Assembly (NCBI GenBank): GCA_024227755.1 | Contig: JAAEUB010000518.1 | Span: forward strand, 1-46,882 | DNA: 46,882 nucleotides | Origin: Paracoccaceae bacterium | GTDB taxonomy: Bacteria; Pseudomonadota; Alphaproteobacteria; Rhodobacterales; Rhodobacteraceae | Direction of reading: 5' to 3' | Part shown: in pieces, positions 38,747 to 46,882 of the stretch | How positions within the stretch are numbered: the first letter of the stretch is position 1 | Layout: each line of letters starts with the position of its first letter | Program-made: the position numbers and the translations under genes | Notes under the pieces: generated by a model | Told to the model about the DNA's origin: nothing | What the model saw: the letters and a program-made list of their open reading frames with translations, nothing else | Databases searched by the model: none

Positions 38747-39986
38747 CAAACTCTGAAATCGTCTCGTCATTGGTAATGTCAGTATAGGCCAGACCTGCAG
38801 TATCCAACCGGCCGAACATTACATTGAAGTTCTCGGCCTTCAATGTCTCGATCCCGATCAGAACTGATCCAAAATTTCGCGCCGATTTCTTCAGGTATTC
38901 AAAGCGTGTGATATTGTCTTCGGGGCCTAAAAGCTCAAGAAAATCACGCAGCGCGCCTGGCCGTTGCGGCAGGCGCAGGATGAAGTACTTTTTCAGGCCA
39001 GCATAGCGCTGGGCACGTTCCTTGACCTCGGGCAGTCGTTCAAAGTCAAAGTTCCCGCCAGAGGTGACACAGACAACACATTTACCACGGATCAGCTCTT
39101 TCAAATCCACCAGAGCATCAACCGACAAGGCCCCGGCAGGCTCAAGCACCACGCCTTCAACATTCAGCATATCAAGAATGGTGGTGCATATCCGATCCTC
39201 GGGCGCGGTCAAAACATCCTCATACACCGTGTTCTTCAGGGCCGAAAATGTCAGGTCACCAATTCGCGCGACCGCGGCGCCATCAACAAAGGTATCAACC
39301 CGACTTAGGGATACCGGATGCCCAACCGCCAGGGCCGCTTTCAGGCTGGCACCCCCGGCAGGTTCGACATAGCGTAAAGCGGTTTTGGGCGCATATTCAG
39401 CAAGGCATTTCGTAATCCCGGCAGAAAGGCCGCCGCCGCCAACCGGAAGCACAACCACATCTGGTGAGCGCCCCAGCTGCTCCAGCATCTCAACGGCAAC
39501 CGAGGCCTGTCCTTCAATCACATCCGCATCATCAAACGGTGAAAGGAAGTGCCCGCCCTTGTCGTTGCAATAAGCCTTGGCCGCCCCTAACGTGTCGTCG
39601 AAATAGTCGCCGACCAGACGAATTTCTATCGCATCCCCGCCAAAGATACGCGTCTTGCTAATTTTTTGCTGCGGCGTGGTTACAGGCATGAAAATAACGC
39701 CCTTCACACCAAAATGACGGCAGACAAACGCCACACCCTGTGCATGATTTCCAGCACTTGCACAGATAAACAAGGTTTGTTCGGGCGTATCAGCCAGCAC
39801 CTTGCGCATTGCAGTAAATGCCCCGCGGATTTTGTAAGATCGCACCGGTGAAAGGTCTTCGCGCTTAAGCCAGATATCGGCCTCGAACCGGGCTGAAAGG
39901 TGGTCGTTACGCTGCAACGGAGTTACCGGGAACAACGTGCGCATCTCATGTTCAGCCTCGCGGGCTTTGTCGCAAAAATCTGTCAT
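38739..39986 (-). CDS. ilvA: Threonine ammonia-lyase
   Basis: LKREDLSPVRSYKIRGAF PLP lysine, ASAGNHAQGVA, PVGGGGLSAG, C-terminal regulatory ACT-like domain. Confidence 0.95.
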   Translation of the reverse strand: MTDFCDKAREAEHEMRTLFPVTPLQRNDHLSARFEADIWLKREDLSPVRSYKIRGAFTAMRKVLADTPEQTLFICASAGNHAQGVAFVCRHFGVKGVIFMPVTTPQQKISKTRIFGGDAIEIRLVGDYFDDTLGAAKAYCNDKGGHFLSPFDDADVIEGQASVAVEMLEQLGRSPDVVVLPVGGGGLSAGITKCLAEYAPKTALRYVEPAGGASLKAALAVGHPVSLSRVDTFVDGAAVARIGDLTFSALKNTVYEDVLTAPEDRICTTILDMLNVEGVVLEPAGALSVDALVDLKELIRGKCVVCVTSGGNFDFERLPEVKERAQRYAGLKKYFILRLPQRPGALRDFLELLGPEDNITRFEYLKKSARNFGSVLIGIETLKAENFNVMFGRLDTAGLAYTDITNDETISEFVI

Positions 39987-40093
39987 GTTAGCGCTTTGGC
40001 CTATCGTGTGATTTTACGCAAGCTTTCATAGCCCTTGCCCGCCCCCTCGAAACCCAATAAACCCGCGCCGAAACCTATGAGTGGAGTGCTCAA

Positions 40094-41323
40094 ATGACCG
40101 CGCCCAAGAAAGTTGTCCTGGCCTATTCTGGCGGGCTTGATACCTCGATAATCCTGAAATGGCTGCAGATTGAATATGGCTGTGAGGTCGTAACCTTTAC
40201 CGCCGATCTTGGGCAGGGAGAAGAGTTGGAGCCGGCACGCAAAAAGGCCGAGATGCTGGGGATCAAACCCGAGAACATTCACATCGAAGATTTGCGTGAG
40301 GAATTTGTCCGCGATTTCGTCTTCCCGATGTTCCGTGCGAACGCGGTTTATGAGGGATTATACCTTCTTGGAACATCAATCGCACGGCCGCTGATTTCCA
40401 AGCGACTCGTTGAAATTGCTGCACAATCCGGGGCGGATGCAATTTCACACGGGGCCACTGGCAAGGGCAATGATCAGGTGAGGTTTGAGCTTGCAGCTTA
40501 CGCGCTTAATCCCGAAATTCAGGTCATCGCGCCGTGGCGTGAATGGGATTTGGGATCGCGCACAAGGCTGATAGAGTTTGCCGAGGCGCATCAGATTCCG
40601 ATCGCAAAGGACAAGCGCGGCGAGGCGCCGTTTTCTGTCGATGCAAACCTCTTGCATACATCAAGCGAGGGTAAGGTTCTTGAGGATCCTGCAGTAGAAG
40701 CGCCCGACTATGTTTACCAGCGTTCGGTACACCCCGAAGATGCGCCGGATACGCCAGAATACGTTGAAGTCGGCTTTGAAAAAGGTGATGCCGTTTCCAT
40801 AAACGGAGTGGATATGACTCCTGCTAACATATTGACAAAGCTCAATGAATTGGGTGGCAAGCACGGCATCGGTCGGCTTGATCTGGTCGAGGGGCGGTTT
40901 GTCGGAATGAAGTCGCGCGGCATCTATGAAACCCCCGGCGGAACGCTGCTCTTAGAGGCGCATCGCGGCATTGAAAGCATCACTATGGACCGCGCGGCGA
41001 TGCATCTTAAAGACCAGTTGATGCCGCAATATGCCGAGCTGATTTATAACGGTTTCTGGTTCTCACCAGAACGCGAAATGCTGCAAGCGGCCATTGATAA
41101 AAGCCAGGAGCATGTCACCGGAACGGTAAAGCTGAAACTTTACAAGGGCTTGGCGCGTACAGTCGGGCGCTGGTCGGATCACTCGCTGTATAGCGAAGAG
41201 CATGTAACCTTCGAAGAGGATATGGGCGCTTATGATCAAAGCGACGCGGCGGGGTTCATCCAGTTGAACGCCCTGCGCCTGAAACTGATCGCTGCACGTA
41301 ATCGACGGGTTAAAAAGGGCTGA
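40094..41323 (+). CDS. argG: Argininosuccinate synthase
   Basis: [33 protein letters not shown]. Confidence 0.98.
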   Translation: MTAPKKVVLAYSGGLDTSIILKWLQIEYGCEVVTFTADLGQGEELEPARKKAEMLGIKPENIHIEDLREEFVRDFVFPMFRANAVYEGLYLLGTSIARPLISKRLVEIAAQSGADAISHGATGKGNDQVRFELAAYALNPEIQVIAPWREWDLGSRTRLIEFAEAHQIPIAKDKRGEAPFSVDANLLHTSSEGKVLEDPAVEAPDYVYQRSVHPEDAPDTPEYVEVGFEKGDAVSINGVDMTPANILTKLNELGGKHGIGRLDLVEGRFVGMKSRGIYETPGGTLLLEAHRGIESITMDRAAMHLKDQLMPQYAELIYNGFWFSPEREMLQAAIDKSQEHVTGTVKLKLYKGLARTVGRWSDHSLYSEEHVTFEEDMGAYDQSDAAGFIQLNALRLKLIAARNRRVKKG

Positions 41324-41366
41324 ATTTGTAAATTTCGCCGTCCAAAAACCTACAATTTACAAATTC
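41322..41366. repeat. 13-bp perfect AT-rich inverted repeat between convergent stops
   Basis: GAATTTGTAAATT - 19 nt - AATTTACAAATTC. Confidence 0.9.
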
Positions 41367-42063
41367 TAAGGCGCTCATAGTGGGTTTTTGCAAGTTTTAC
41401 CAACTCGTCAAACTGTCCGGGCAGGTCAGGTAAAGCCCCTTCGGCCCCGGCAAATCCGGTGGACCCGTGCACCGCTCCGTACCAATGAGCGGCCCAGACG
41501 CCGTCGTCCTTGTGACCCCCTGCGGGCCAGTTCAGCATCGCCGGATCCCAGTCCAGCCCTATGGCACCGCAGAGTTTTCGCAGCATCCGTTCGGGGTTTT
41601 CGCGGATGTCATGGCTATCGATCACAATCGGGTTGCCACCGCTTGCCTGAACCTCATCAAAAAGCGAGGCTTGTTGCCAAAACCCGATATCATCCAGTGT
41701 CGGGTTTTCACGTTTGGCTGCATAAGACGCGATGACCCGCGCCGGGTGACGGATCAGGAACACATTGATCACGTCCTTCATCCACTCACGTGGCATACCC
41801 GGGATCATGTGCTGAGACATGTGTTTTTGATAGAAATGGGTCTTTTCGCCTGGATTAGAGCCTGATATTTGTGCCTGAACCCTCAAAGGGTCCTGATTTT
41901 GCGCGGCAAGAATTTCACTGCGCATCGGGTGCTGAAGCCCCGTCATTTTCAGATATGCCGCATAGAATGGCTCATCGATCACAGCACAGTCTTTACGGGC
42001 ACCGAAAGAATACATCATGGCGGTGGAAAGGTTGCGCGGGCCAGACCACATCGCAACCCGCAT
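41350..42063 (-). CDS. Sulfotransferase-like P-loop protein
   Basis: MWSGPRNLSTAMMYSF P-loop (PAPS-type 5' binding), VFLIRHPARVIASYA 3'-phosphate-type motif; DGVWAAHWYGAVHGSTGF. Confidence 0.8.
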   Translation of the reverse strand: MRVAMWSGPRNLSTAMMYSFGARKDCAVIDEPFYAAYLKMTGLQHPMRSEILAAQNQDPLRVQAQISGSNPGEKTHFYQKHMSQHMIPGMPREWMKDVINVFLIRHPARVIASYAAKRENPTLDDIGFWQQASLFDEVQASGGNPIVIDSHDIRENPERMLRKLCGAIGLDWDPAMLNWPAGGHKDDGVWAAHWYGAVHGSTGFAGAEGALPDLPGQFDELVKLAKTHYERLRICKL

Positions 42064-42971
42064 CAGGCTGTTTCCTGATGGATTAGAGACTTATACAGGT
42101 CGCGAATTCGTTTTGTAACCGGTCCGAAATCACCAGTTCCAATCTGGCGTCCGTCAATCTGACTTACCGGGGTTTGAGCACCAAATGTGCCAGTCAAAAA
42201 GGCTTCGTCCGCACCGTATGTGTCAACAAGGCTAAAGTTACGCTCATAAACCGGGATATCGTGCGCGCGGCAAAGGTCGATTACCTTTTGCCTTGTGATG
42301 CCGTTCATGCAGTAATCGCCGGTCGAGGTCCAAACCTGCCCCTTGCGAACAATGAAAAAGTTGCAGGCGTTGGTGGTGTTCACAAAGCCATGGATATCCA
42401 GCATCAGGGCCTCGTCCGCGCCTGCCTTTTCAGCGGCGATGCAGGCAAGGATACAGTTCAGTTTAGAGTGCGAGTTCAGTTTCGGGTCCTGCGTCATTGG
42501 CAGACCGCGGATATGTGGAACGGTGGCAAGACGGATTGGCCGGGGCAGCGCGGGCTTTGAATGCTCCATGATGATAACAATGGTCGGGCCGGACTGGCTG
42601 AGCGAAGGGTGCTGAAAGGGGCGTGTTTTAACGCCGCGTGTGATCATCAGGCGGGCATGGGCATCGGTATGCATCCCGTTGGCCGCGCGGGTTTCCTCGA
42701 GCGCTGCGATAACCCCGGCGCGATCAAGGCCAATATCAAGATCAAGCGCCTTTGCGGCCTCAAACAACCTGTCGATATGTTCCGCCAGAAACGCCCATTG
42801 TCCGTTATAAAGGCGCAGACCCTCCCAAATACCGTCGCCCAGCATAAATCCCGAATCATAGACCGAGATCTTCGCTTCTTCTTTCGGGACAACCTGCCTA
42901 TTTAGCCAAATCAGCAGATTTTGATTGCGCGGGTCGTCTTCGGCCTGGTGGGTGGTTTGGTGGTCGCTCAT
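42063..42971 (-). CDS. PLP-dependent class IV aminotransferase (BCAT/D-amino-acid transaminase-like)
   Basis: FMLGDGIWEGLRLYNG, HSKLNCILA PLP Lys, TGTFGAQTPVSQIDGRQIG. Confidence 0.92.
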   Translation of the reverse strand: MSDHQTTHQAEDDPRNQNLLIWLNRQVVPKEEAKISVYDSGFMLGDGIWEGLRLYNGQWAFLAEHIDRLFEAAKALDLDIGLDRAGVIAALEETRAANGMHTDAHARLMITRGVKTRPFQHPSLSQSGPTIVIIMEHSKPALPRPIRLATVPHIRGLPMTQDPKLNSHSKLNCILACIAAEKAGADEALMLDIHGFVNTTNACNFFIVRKGQVWTSTGDYCMNGITRQKVIDLCRAHDIPVYERNFSLVDTYGADEAFLTGTFGAQTPVSQIDGRQIGTGDFGPVTKRIRDLYKSLIHQETA

Positions 42972-43853
42972 TCAAAGAACTCCATCTGCAAAGGCATCGG
43001 TTTTGGCGCGGGTCGGAATGGCGTCAGAGGTGCCGTGGCGTGTGACCTTAAGCGCCGCTGCGGCCGCGCCCAGACGCATCGCGTCATGGTGTGACATTCC
43101 CTGATCCAATCCGGCGGCAGTGTATCCGATGAAGCAATCACCGGCACCGGTTGTATCGACCGGGGTAACGGGAAAGGCAGGCACGTGAACCTCGTGCCCG
43201 GTTTCCTGTACCCGCCAAGTTGATCCGCCGGCGCCATAGGTTATCAAGATGTTGGGCACGGGCAGGTCAGGCAATGGCAACTTGAAAGCTTCGGTCAGCT
43301 GATTTGCTTCAACCTCGTTCACGACAATCAGGTCAACATGTGGCATCAGCTCTCGCGTCGCTTCGGCACAAAAGGGTGCGGCGGAATATATCACAAAAAG
43401 ACCGCGCGACTTGGCAATGCGTGCTGCTTCGGCCTGCAGGTTGGTTTCATTCTGTAATAGAAGAATATCCCCTTTCTGGGCACCCGTAAGGGTCTGTTTC
43501 ACCTGAGTTAGAGACTGTTTCAGATTGGCCCCCGCAAAAATGACAATCGCGTTTTCGCCAGCATCATCAACGTTGATAATGGCATGACCGGTGGGAGTAT
43601 CAATCACTTTAATCTTATCTGTTTCAACGCCAAAACCAGCCATGCGATCCAGCGCCCAGCGCGCGCCTGGCCCAACGGCGCCAATATGCACAACACGCGA
43701 TCCGGCAAGCGCGGCGGCTACTGACTGATTCGCGCCTTTCCCGCCAAGCCCGGTGTGATGCGCCGTTGCGGCAAGCGTTTCGCCGGGCGCAGGCAGGTGT
43801 GGAACGCGGTATAAATGATCTGCATTAATCGAGCCAAGATTAAAAACGCTCAT
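42972..43853 (-). CDS. PfkB-family carbohydrate kinase (ribokinase-like)
   Basis: FNLGSINADHLYRV, TGLGGKGANQSVAAA, TGAGDCFIGYTAAGL. Confidence 0.9.
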   Translation of the reverse strand: MSVFNLGSINADHLYRVPHLPAPGETLAATAHHTGLGGKGANQSVAAALAGSRVVHIGAVGPGARWALDRMAGFGVETDKIKVIDTPTGHAIINVDDAGENAIVIFAGANLKQSLTQVKQTLTGAQKGDILLLQNETNLQAEAARIAKSRGLFVIYSAAPFCAEATRELMPHVDLIVVNEVEANQLTEAFKLPLPDLPVPNILITYGAGGSTWRVQETGHEVHVPAFPVTPVDTTGAGDCFIGYTAAGLDQGMSHHDAMRLGAAAAALKVTRHGTSDAIPTRAKTDAFADGVL

Positions 43854-46109
43854 CTAACCGACCTTACACGCCGCGATCAGCGCCATGTTAAGGATGTCGT
43901 TGGCCGTCGAAGTAGTTGAGCAAAGCTGGATCGGCTTGTCGATACCCGAAAGAATCGGGCCAATAACGGTTGCGCCTGCAAGTTCCTGCATCATTTTCAC
44001 GGAAATAGACGCCGAGTGGCGTGCGGGCATGACTAGGATGTTGGCAGGACCGGAAAGGCGGCAGAACGGATATGCCGCCATCGCATCCATATTCAGGGCC
44101 ACATCTGCTGTCATCTCGCCGTCAAATTCAAAATCGACGCCGCGCGCTTCCAGAATGGCAGGGGCATCATGCATTTTTTCGGCACGCTCAGACACCGGAT
44201 ATCCAAATGTCGAAAAGCTGACGAAAGCCACGCGCGGTTCAATCCCCATGTCGCGGGCAACCCCGGCAGCGCGTTCGGCGATGTTGGCCAGGTCTTCAGT
44301 TTCGGGCCATTCATGCACCAGAGTGTCAGCAATCAAAACGATGCGACCCTTGTGCAGGATTGCGGTGACACCAACCGCGCCATCCTCGGCTTGGGCATCG
44401 AATACGCGGTTTATCAACTCCATCACATGCGACGACTTCCGGGTAGCGCCGGTAACCAACCCGTCGCCATGGTCATGTGCCAGCATCAGCGAGGCGAAAA
44501 CATGCCGGTCACGCGCCGCTAAGCGGTGAATGTCGTGGCGATCAAAACCTTCGCGCTGCAAGCGTTCGTAAAGAAACGCCTTATATGTCTCAAGGTGCTC
44601 GGTATTTGCGGCGTTGATAATGGTGAGTTCGGACACAGCATCGCGCAGCCCAACGGCTGTGAGTTTTTCTTTTACGTCCTCCTGACGCCCGACCACTATG
44701 GCCTCGCCAAACCCGCCGCGCCCATAGGCAACAGCGGCGCGCAAAACATGGGGGTCATCGCCCTCGGCAAAGATCATACGTGCCTGCGCCTGGCGCGCGC
44801 GCGCATTGATTCCGCGAAGAATGCTGGCGGTGGGATCCATGCGCGCCTTGAGATTGGCGGTGTAGCTGTCAAAATCAATGATTGGTCGACGCGCAGCACC
44901 AGAATCTATTCCTGCTTTGGCAACTGCGGTCGGGATGGTGTAGATCAGGCGCGGATCAAACGGTGTAGGAATAATATAGTCGCGGCCAAAGGTCAGTTTC
45001 TTGCCGTAGGCCATCGCTACTTCGTCCGGAACATCCTGACGTGCCAGATCAGCCAAAGCATGAGCGCAAGCCAGCTTCATCTCATCGTTGATGGCGCGGG
45101 CGTGGATATCAAGTGCGCCGCGAAAGAGATAGGGAAACCCGAGTACGTTGTTGACTTGATTGGGATAATCTGAACGACCCGTGGCAACAATTGCGTCCTC
45201 GCGGACCTCATGCGCCTCCTCCGGCGTGATTTCGGGATCAGGGTTGGCCATCGCGAAAATCACCGGATTTGGTGCCATTGAAGCAACCATTTCTGGCGTA
45301 ACCGCCCCCTTGGCGCTGACCCCAAGAAATACATCGGCGCCGTCCATAGCCTGTTCCAGGGTGCGAAGATCCGTATTGGCAGCATGGGCGGATTTCCATT
45401 GGTTCATGCCTTCAGTCCGGCCCTGAAAAATCACACCCTTGGTGTCGCAGACAATACAATTGTCGTGGCGTGCGCCCATGGTTTTGATCAGCTCGATACA
45501 GGCGATGCCAGCAGCCCCGGCGCCGTTCAGAACAATGCGGCAATCTTCGATTTTCTTGCCGGAGATATGCAAAGCATTGATCAAACCGGCGGCACAAATC
45601 ACAGCCGTTCCGTGTTGGTCGTCGTGAAAGACCGGAATGTCCATCATCTCTTTCAGCCGCTGCTCGATGATAAAGCATTCCGGTGCTTTGATGTCCTCAA
45701 GATTGATGCCACCAAAGGTTGGACCCATGGCGCGGACCGCGGTAACAAATTCGTCCACGTCTTCGGTATCAAGCTCGATATCAATCGAGTTCACATCGGC
45801 GAACCGTTTAAACAAAACGGCCTTGCCCTCCATCACCGGCTTGGAGCCAAGTGCGCCGAGATTGCCAAGGCCAAGCACCGCAGTCCCATTGGAAATGACC
45901 GCGACAAGGTTACCCTTGTTGGTATAGTCATAAACGGTTTCAGGATTTTCGGCGATGGCCTCGCAGGGCACCGCAACACCGGGGGAATAAGCCAGCGACA
46001 GGTCGCGCTGGGTGGTCATTGGCACCGTTGGCGTGATCTCAAACTTGCCTGGAGTTGGTTCCAGATGAAAGGCCAGTGCCTCTTCAGGTGTAATACGTAT
46101 CTTCGACAT
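43854..46109 (-). CDS. maeB: NADP-dependent malic enzyme with C-terminal phosphotransacetylase-like domain
   Basis: [39 protein letters not shown]-terminal PTA region ([22 protein letters not shown]). Confidence 0.95.
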   Translation of the reverse strand: MSKIRITPEEALAFHLEPTPGKFEITPTVPMTTQRDLSLAYSPGVAVPCEAIAENPETVYDYTNKGNLVAVISNGTAVLGLGNLGALGSKPVMEGKAVLFKRFADVNSIDIELDTEDVDEFVTAVRAMGPTFGGINLEDIKAPECFIIEQRLKEMMDIPVFHDDQHGTAVICAAGLINALHISGKKIEDCRIVLNGAGAAGIACIELIKTMGARHDNCIVCDTKGVIFQGRTEGMNQWKSAHAANTDLRTLEQAMDGADVFLGVSAKGAVTPEMVASMAPNPVIFAMANPDPEITPEEAHEVREDAIVATGRSDYPNQVNNVLGFPYLFRGALDIHARAINDEMKLACAHALADLARQDVPDEVAMAYGKKLTFGRDYIIPTPFDPRLIYTIPTAVAKAGIDSGAARRPIIDFDSYTANLKARMDPTASILRGINARARQAQARMIFAEGDDPHVLRAAVAYGRGGFGEAIVVGRQEDVKEKLTAVGLRDAVSELTIINAANTEHLETYKAFLYERLQREGFDRHDIHRLAARDRHVFASLMLAHDHGDGLVTGATRKSSHVMELINRVFDAQAEDGAVGVTAILHKGRIVLIADTLVHEWPETEDLANIAERAAGVARDMGIEPRVAFVSFSTFGYPVSERAEKMHDAPAILEARGVDFEFDGEMTADVALNMDAMAAYPFCRLSGPANILVMPARHSASISVKMMQELAGATVIGPILSGIDKPIQLCSTTSTANDILNMALIAACKVG

Positions 46110-46275
46110 TGCTGCCTATTCTCCCATGATCTTGATGGCGTAGGACAGGGCTAACATCCGGACCGCCCCGGGGCAATCTTGTTGCGATGCCAGCGCCCGC
46201 TTGGTGACCAATTTTTTGCATGCATTTCCCGGCCCTAAGCTCTAGTCTGTCGGAAAAGTGGAATGGAGTTGCTTC

Positions 46276-46882
46276 ATGAGTTCGAAAGTCCTTTTGACCG
46301 GCGGTGCGGGCTATATTGGGTCGCATACATATGTTGAGCTTGTAGCGGCAGGGTTTGAGGTTGTTATCCTTGATAATTTTTCAAACGCGCGTCGTGATGT
46401 GCTGGACAGGTTGGAGGTCATAACTGGCGCGAAGGTCACCTGTTGCGAAGGCGACGTGTTGGATGCAGATTTTCTGGATCAGGTGCTTGCGGAAAACGCC
46501 TTTGACGCCGTTATTCATTATGCCGGGAAAAAGGCCGTGGGTGAAAGCGTTGAAGACCCATTGGACTACTTTCAGACAAATTGTGTTGGGTTTTCAACCT
46601 TGTTGGCAGCGCTGGACAAGGCTGACTTGCGGCGTGTGGTGTTTTCATCGACTGCTACTGTCTACGGCACACCGGATATCCTGCCCTTACCCGAAAATCA
46701 CGCCACTCGGCCTGAAAGCCCGTATGCTGAAAACAAGCTGGTTTGCGAGATCCTGCTCAGGCAACTGAAGGCATCAGATGACCGTTGGTCTTACGGCATT
46801 TTGAGATATTTTAACCCGGCTGGCGCGCATCCTTCGTCGCTGATTGGTGAGGATCCCAACGACATACCCAACAACCTGATGC
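46276..46882 (+). CDS. galE: UDP-glucose 4-epimerase, 3' truncated by window end
   Basis: MSSKVLLTGGAGYIGSHTYVEL, VIHYAGKKAVGES, SSTATVYG, SPYAENKL, RYFNPAGAHPSSLIGE. Confidence 0.95.
   Translation, partial: MSSKVLLTGGAGYIGSHTYVELVAAGFEVVILDNFSNARRDVLDRLEVITGAKVTCCEGDVLDADFLDQVLAENAFDAVIHYAGKKAVGESVEDPLDYFQTNCVGFSTLLAALDKADLRRVVFSSTATVYGTPDILPLPENHATRPESPYAENKLVCEILLRQLKASDDRWSYGILRYFNPAGAHPSSLIGEDPNDIPNNLM

Noticed and set aside
45384-46154. 256-aa plus-strand ORF opposite maeB
   Set aside because: Antisense shadow ORF of a conserved enzyme; composition typical of reverse-complement high-GC coding DNA.
1-46882. CRISPR arrays, prophage genes, toxin-antitoxin pairs, restriction or other defence genes
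   Set aside because: Looked for repeats and signature proteins; none seen. AddAB is housekeeping repair here.

Overview
The window looks like a chromosomal segment of an alphaproteobacterium, probably Rhodobacterales (inferred from gene order and protein families). It is densely coding. Left to right: (1) the 3' end of a hydrogenase-maturation operon (hypA end, hypB, a truncated Kae1-only hypF, hypC, hypD, hypE). It ends at what looks like an IS3-type orfA remnant and a tRNA-Thr(CGT) gene with several non-canonical positions. (2) A heme/mitofilin cluster (hemY, mitofilin-like, hemD) divergent from tsaD-gpsA-YciI. (3) A ~440 bp unexplained non-coding interval with strong nested inverted repeats, then a DUF2853-like gene. 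(4) trpB, ahcY, a GT8 glycosyltransferase, an HD hydrolase and a GNAT. (5) The redox regulon locus (small lipoprotein - regA - senC // regB). (6) A PAS-repeat membrane protein without a kinase domain, preceded by a perfect CtrA-type motif, then tsaE-amgK-murU-addB-addA and trxA. (7) Two YkuD L,D-transpeptidases around a CAP-domain lipoprotein. (8) An RNA methyltransferase / CCA-transferase / Nudix / Hsp33 run. (9) A response-regulator-PP2C protein divergent from an HPt protein, with a second CtrA-type motif between them. (10) ilvA, argG, then a maeB - pfkB kinase - class IV aminotransferase - sulfotransferase-like run and the start of galE. I see no CRISPR array, prophage or complete mobile element. 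The candidates for under-described biology are the adjacent aminotransferase/sulfotransferase-like pair, the two CtrA-motif-associated signalling genes, the lipoprotein coupled to regA, and the aberrant tRNA/IS junction at the hyp cluster edge. No searches were run; all family calls are from motifs recognised by eye.
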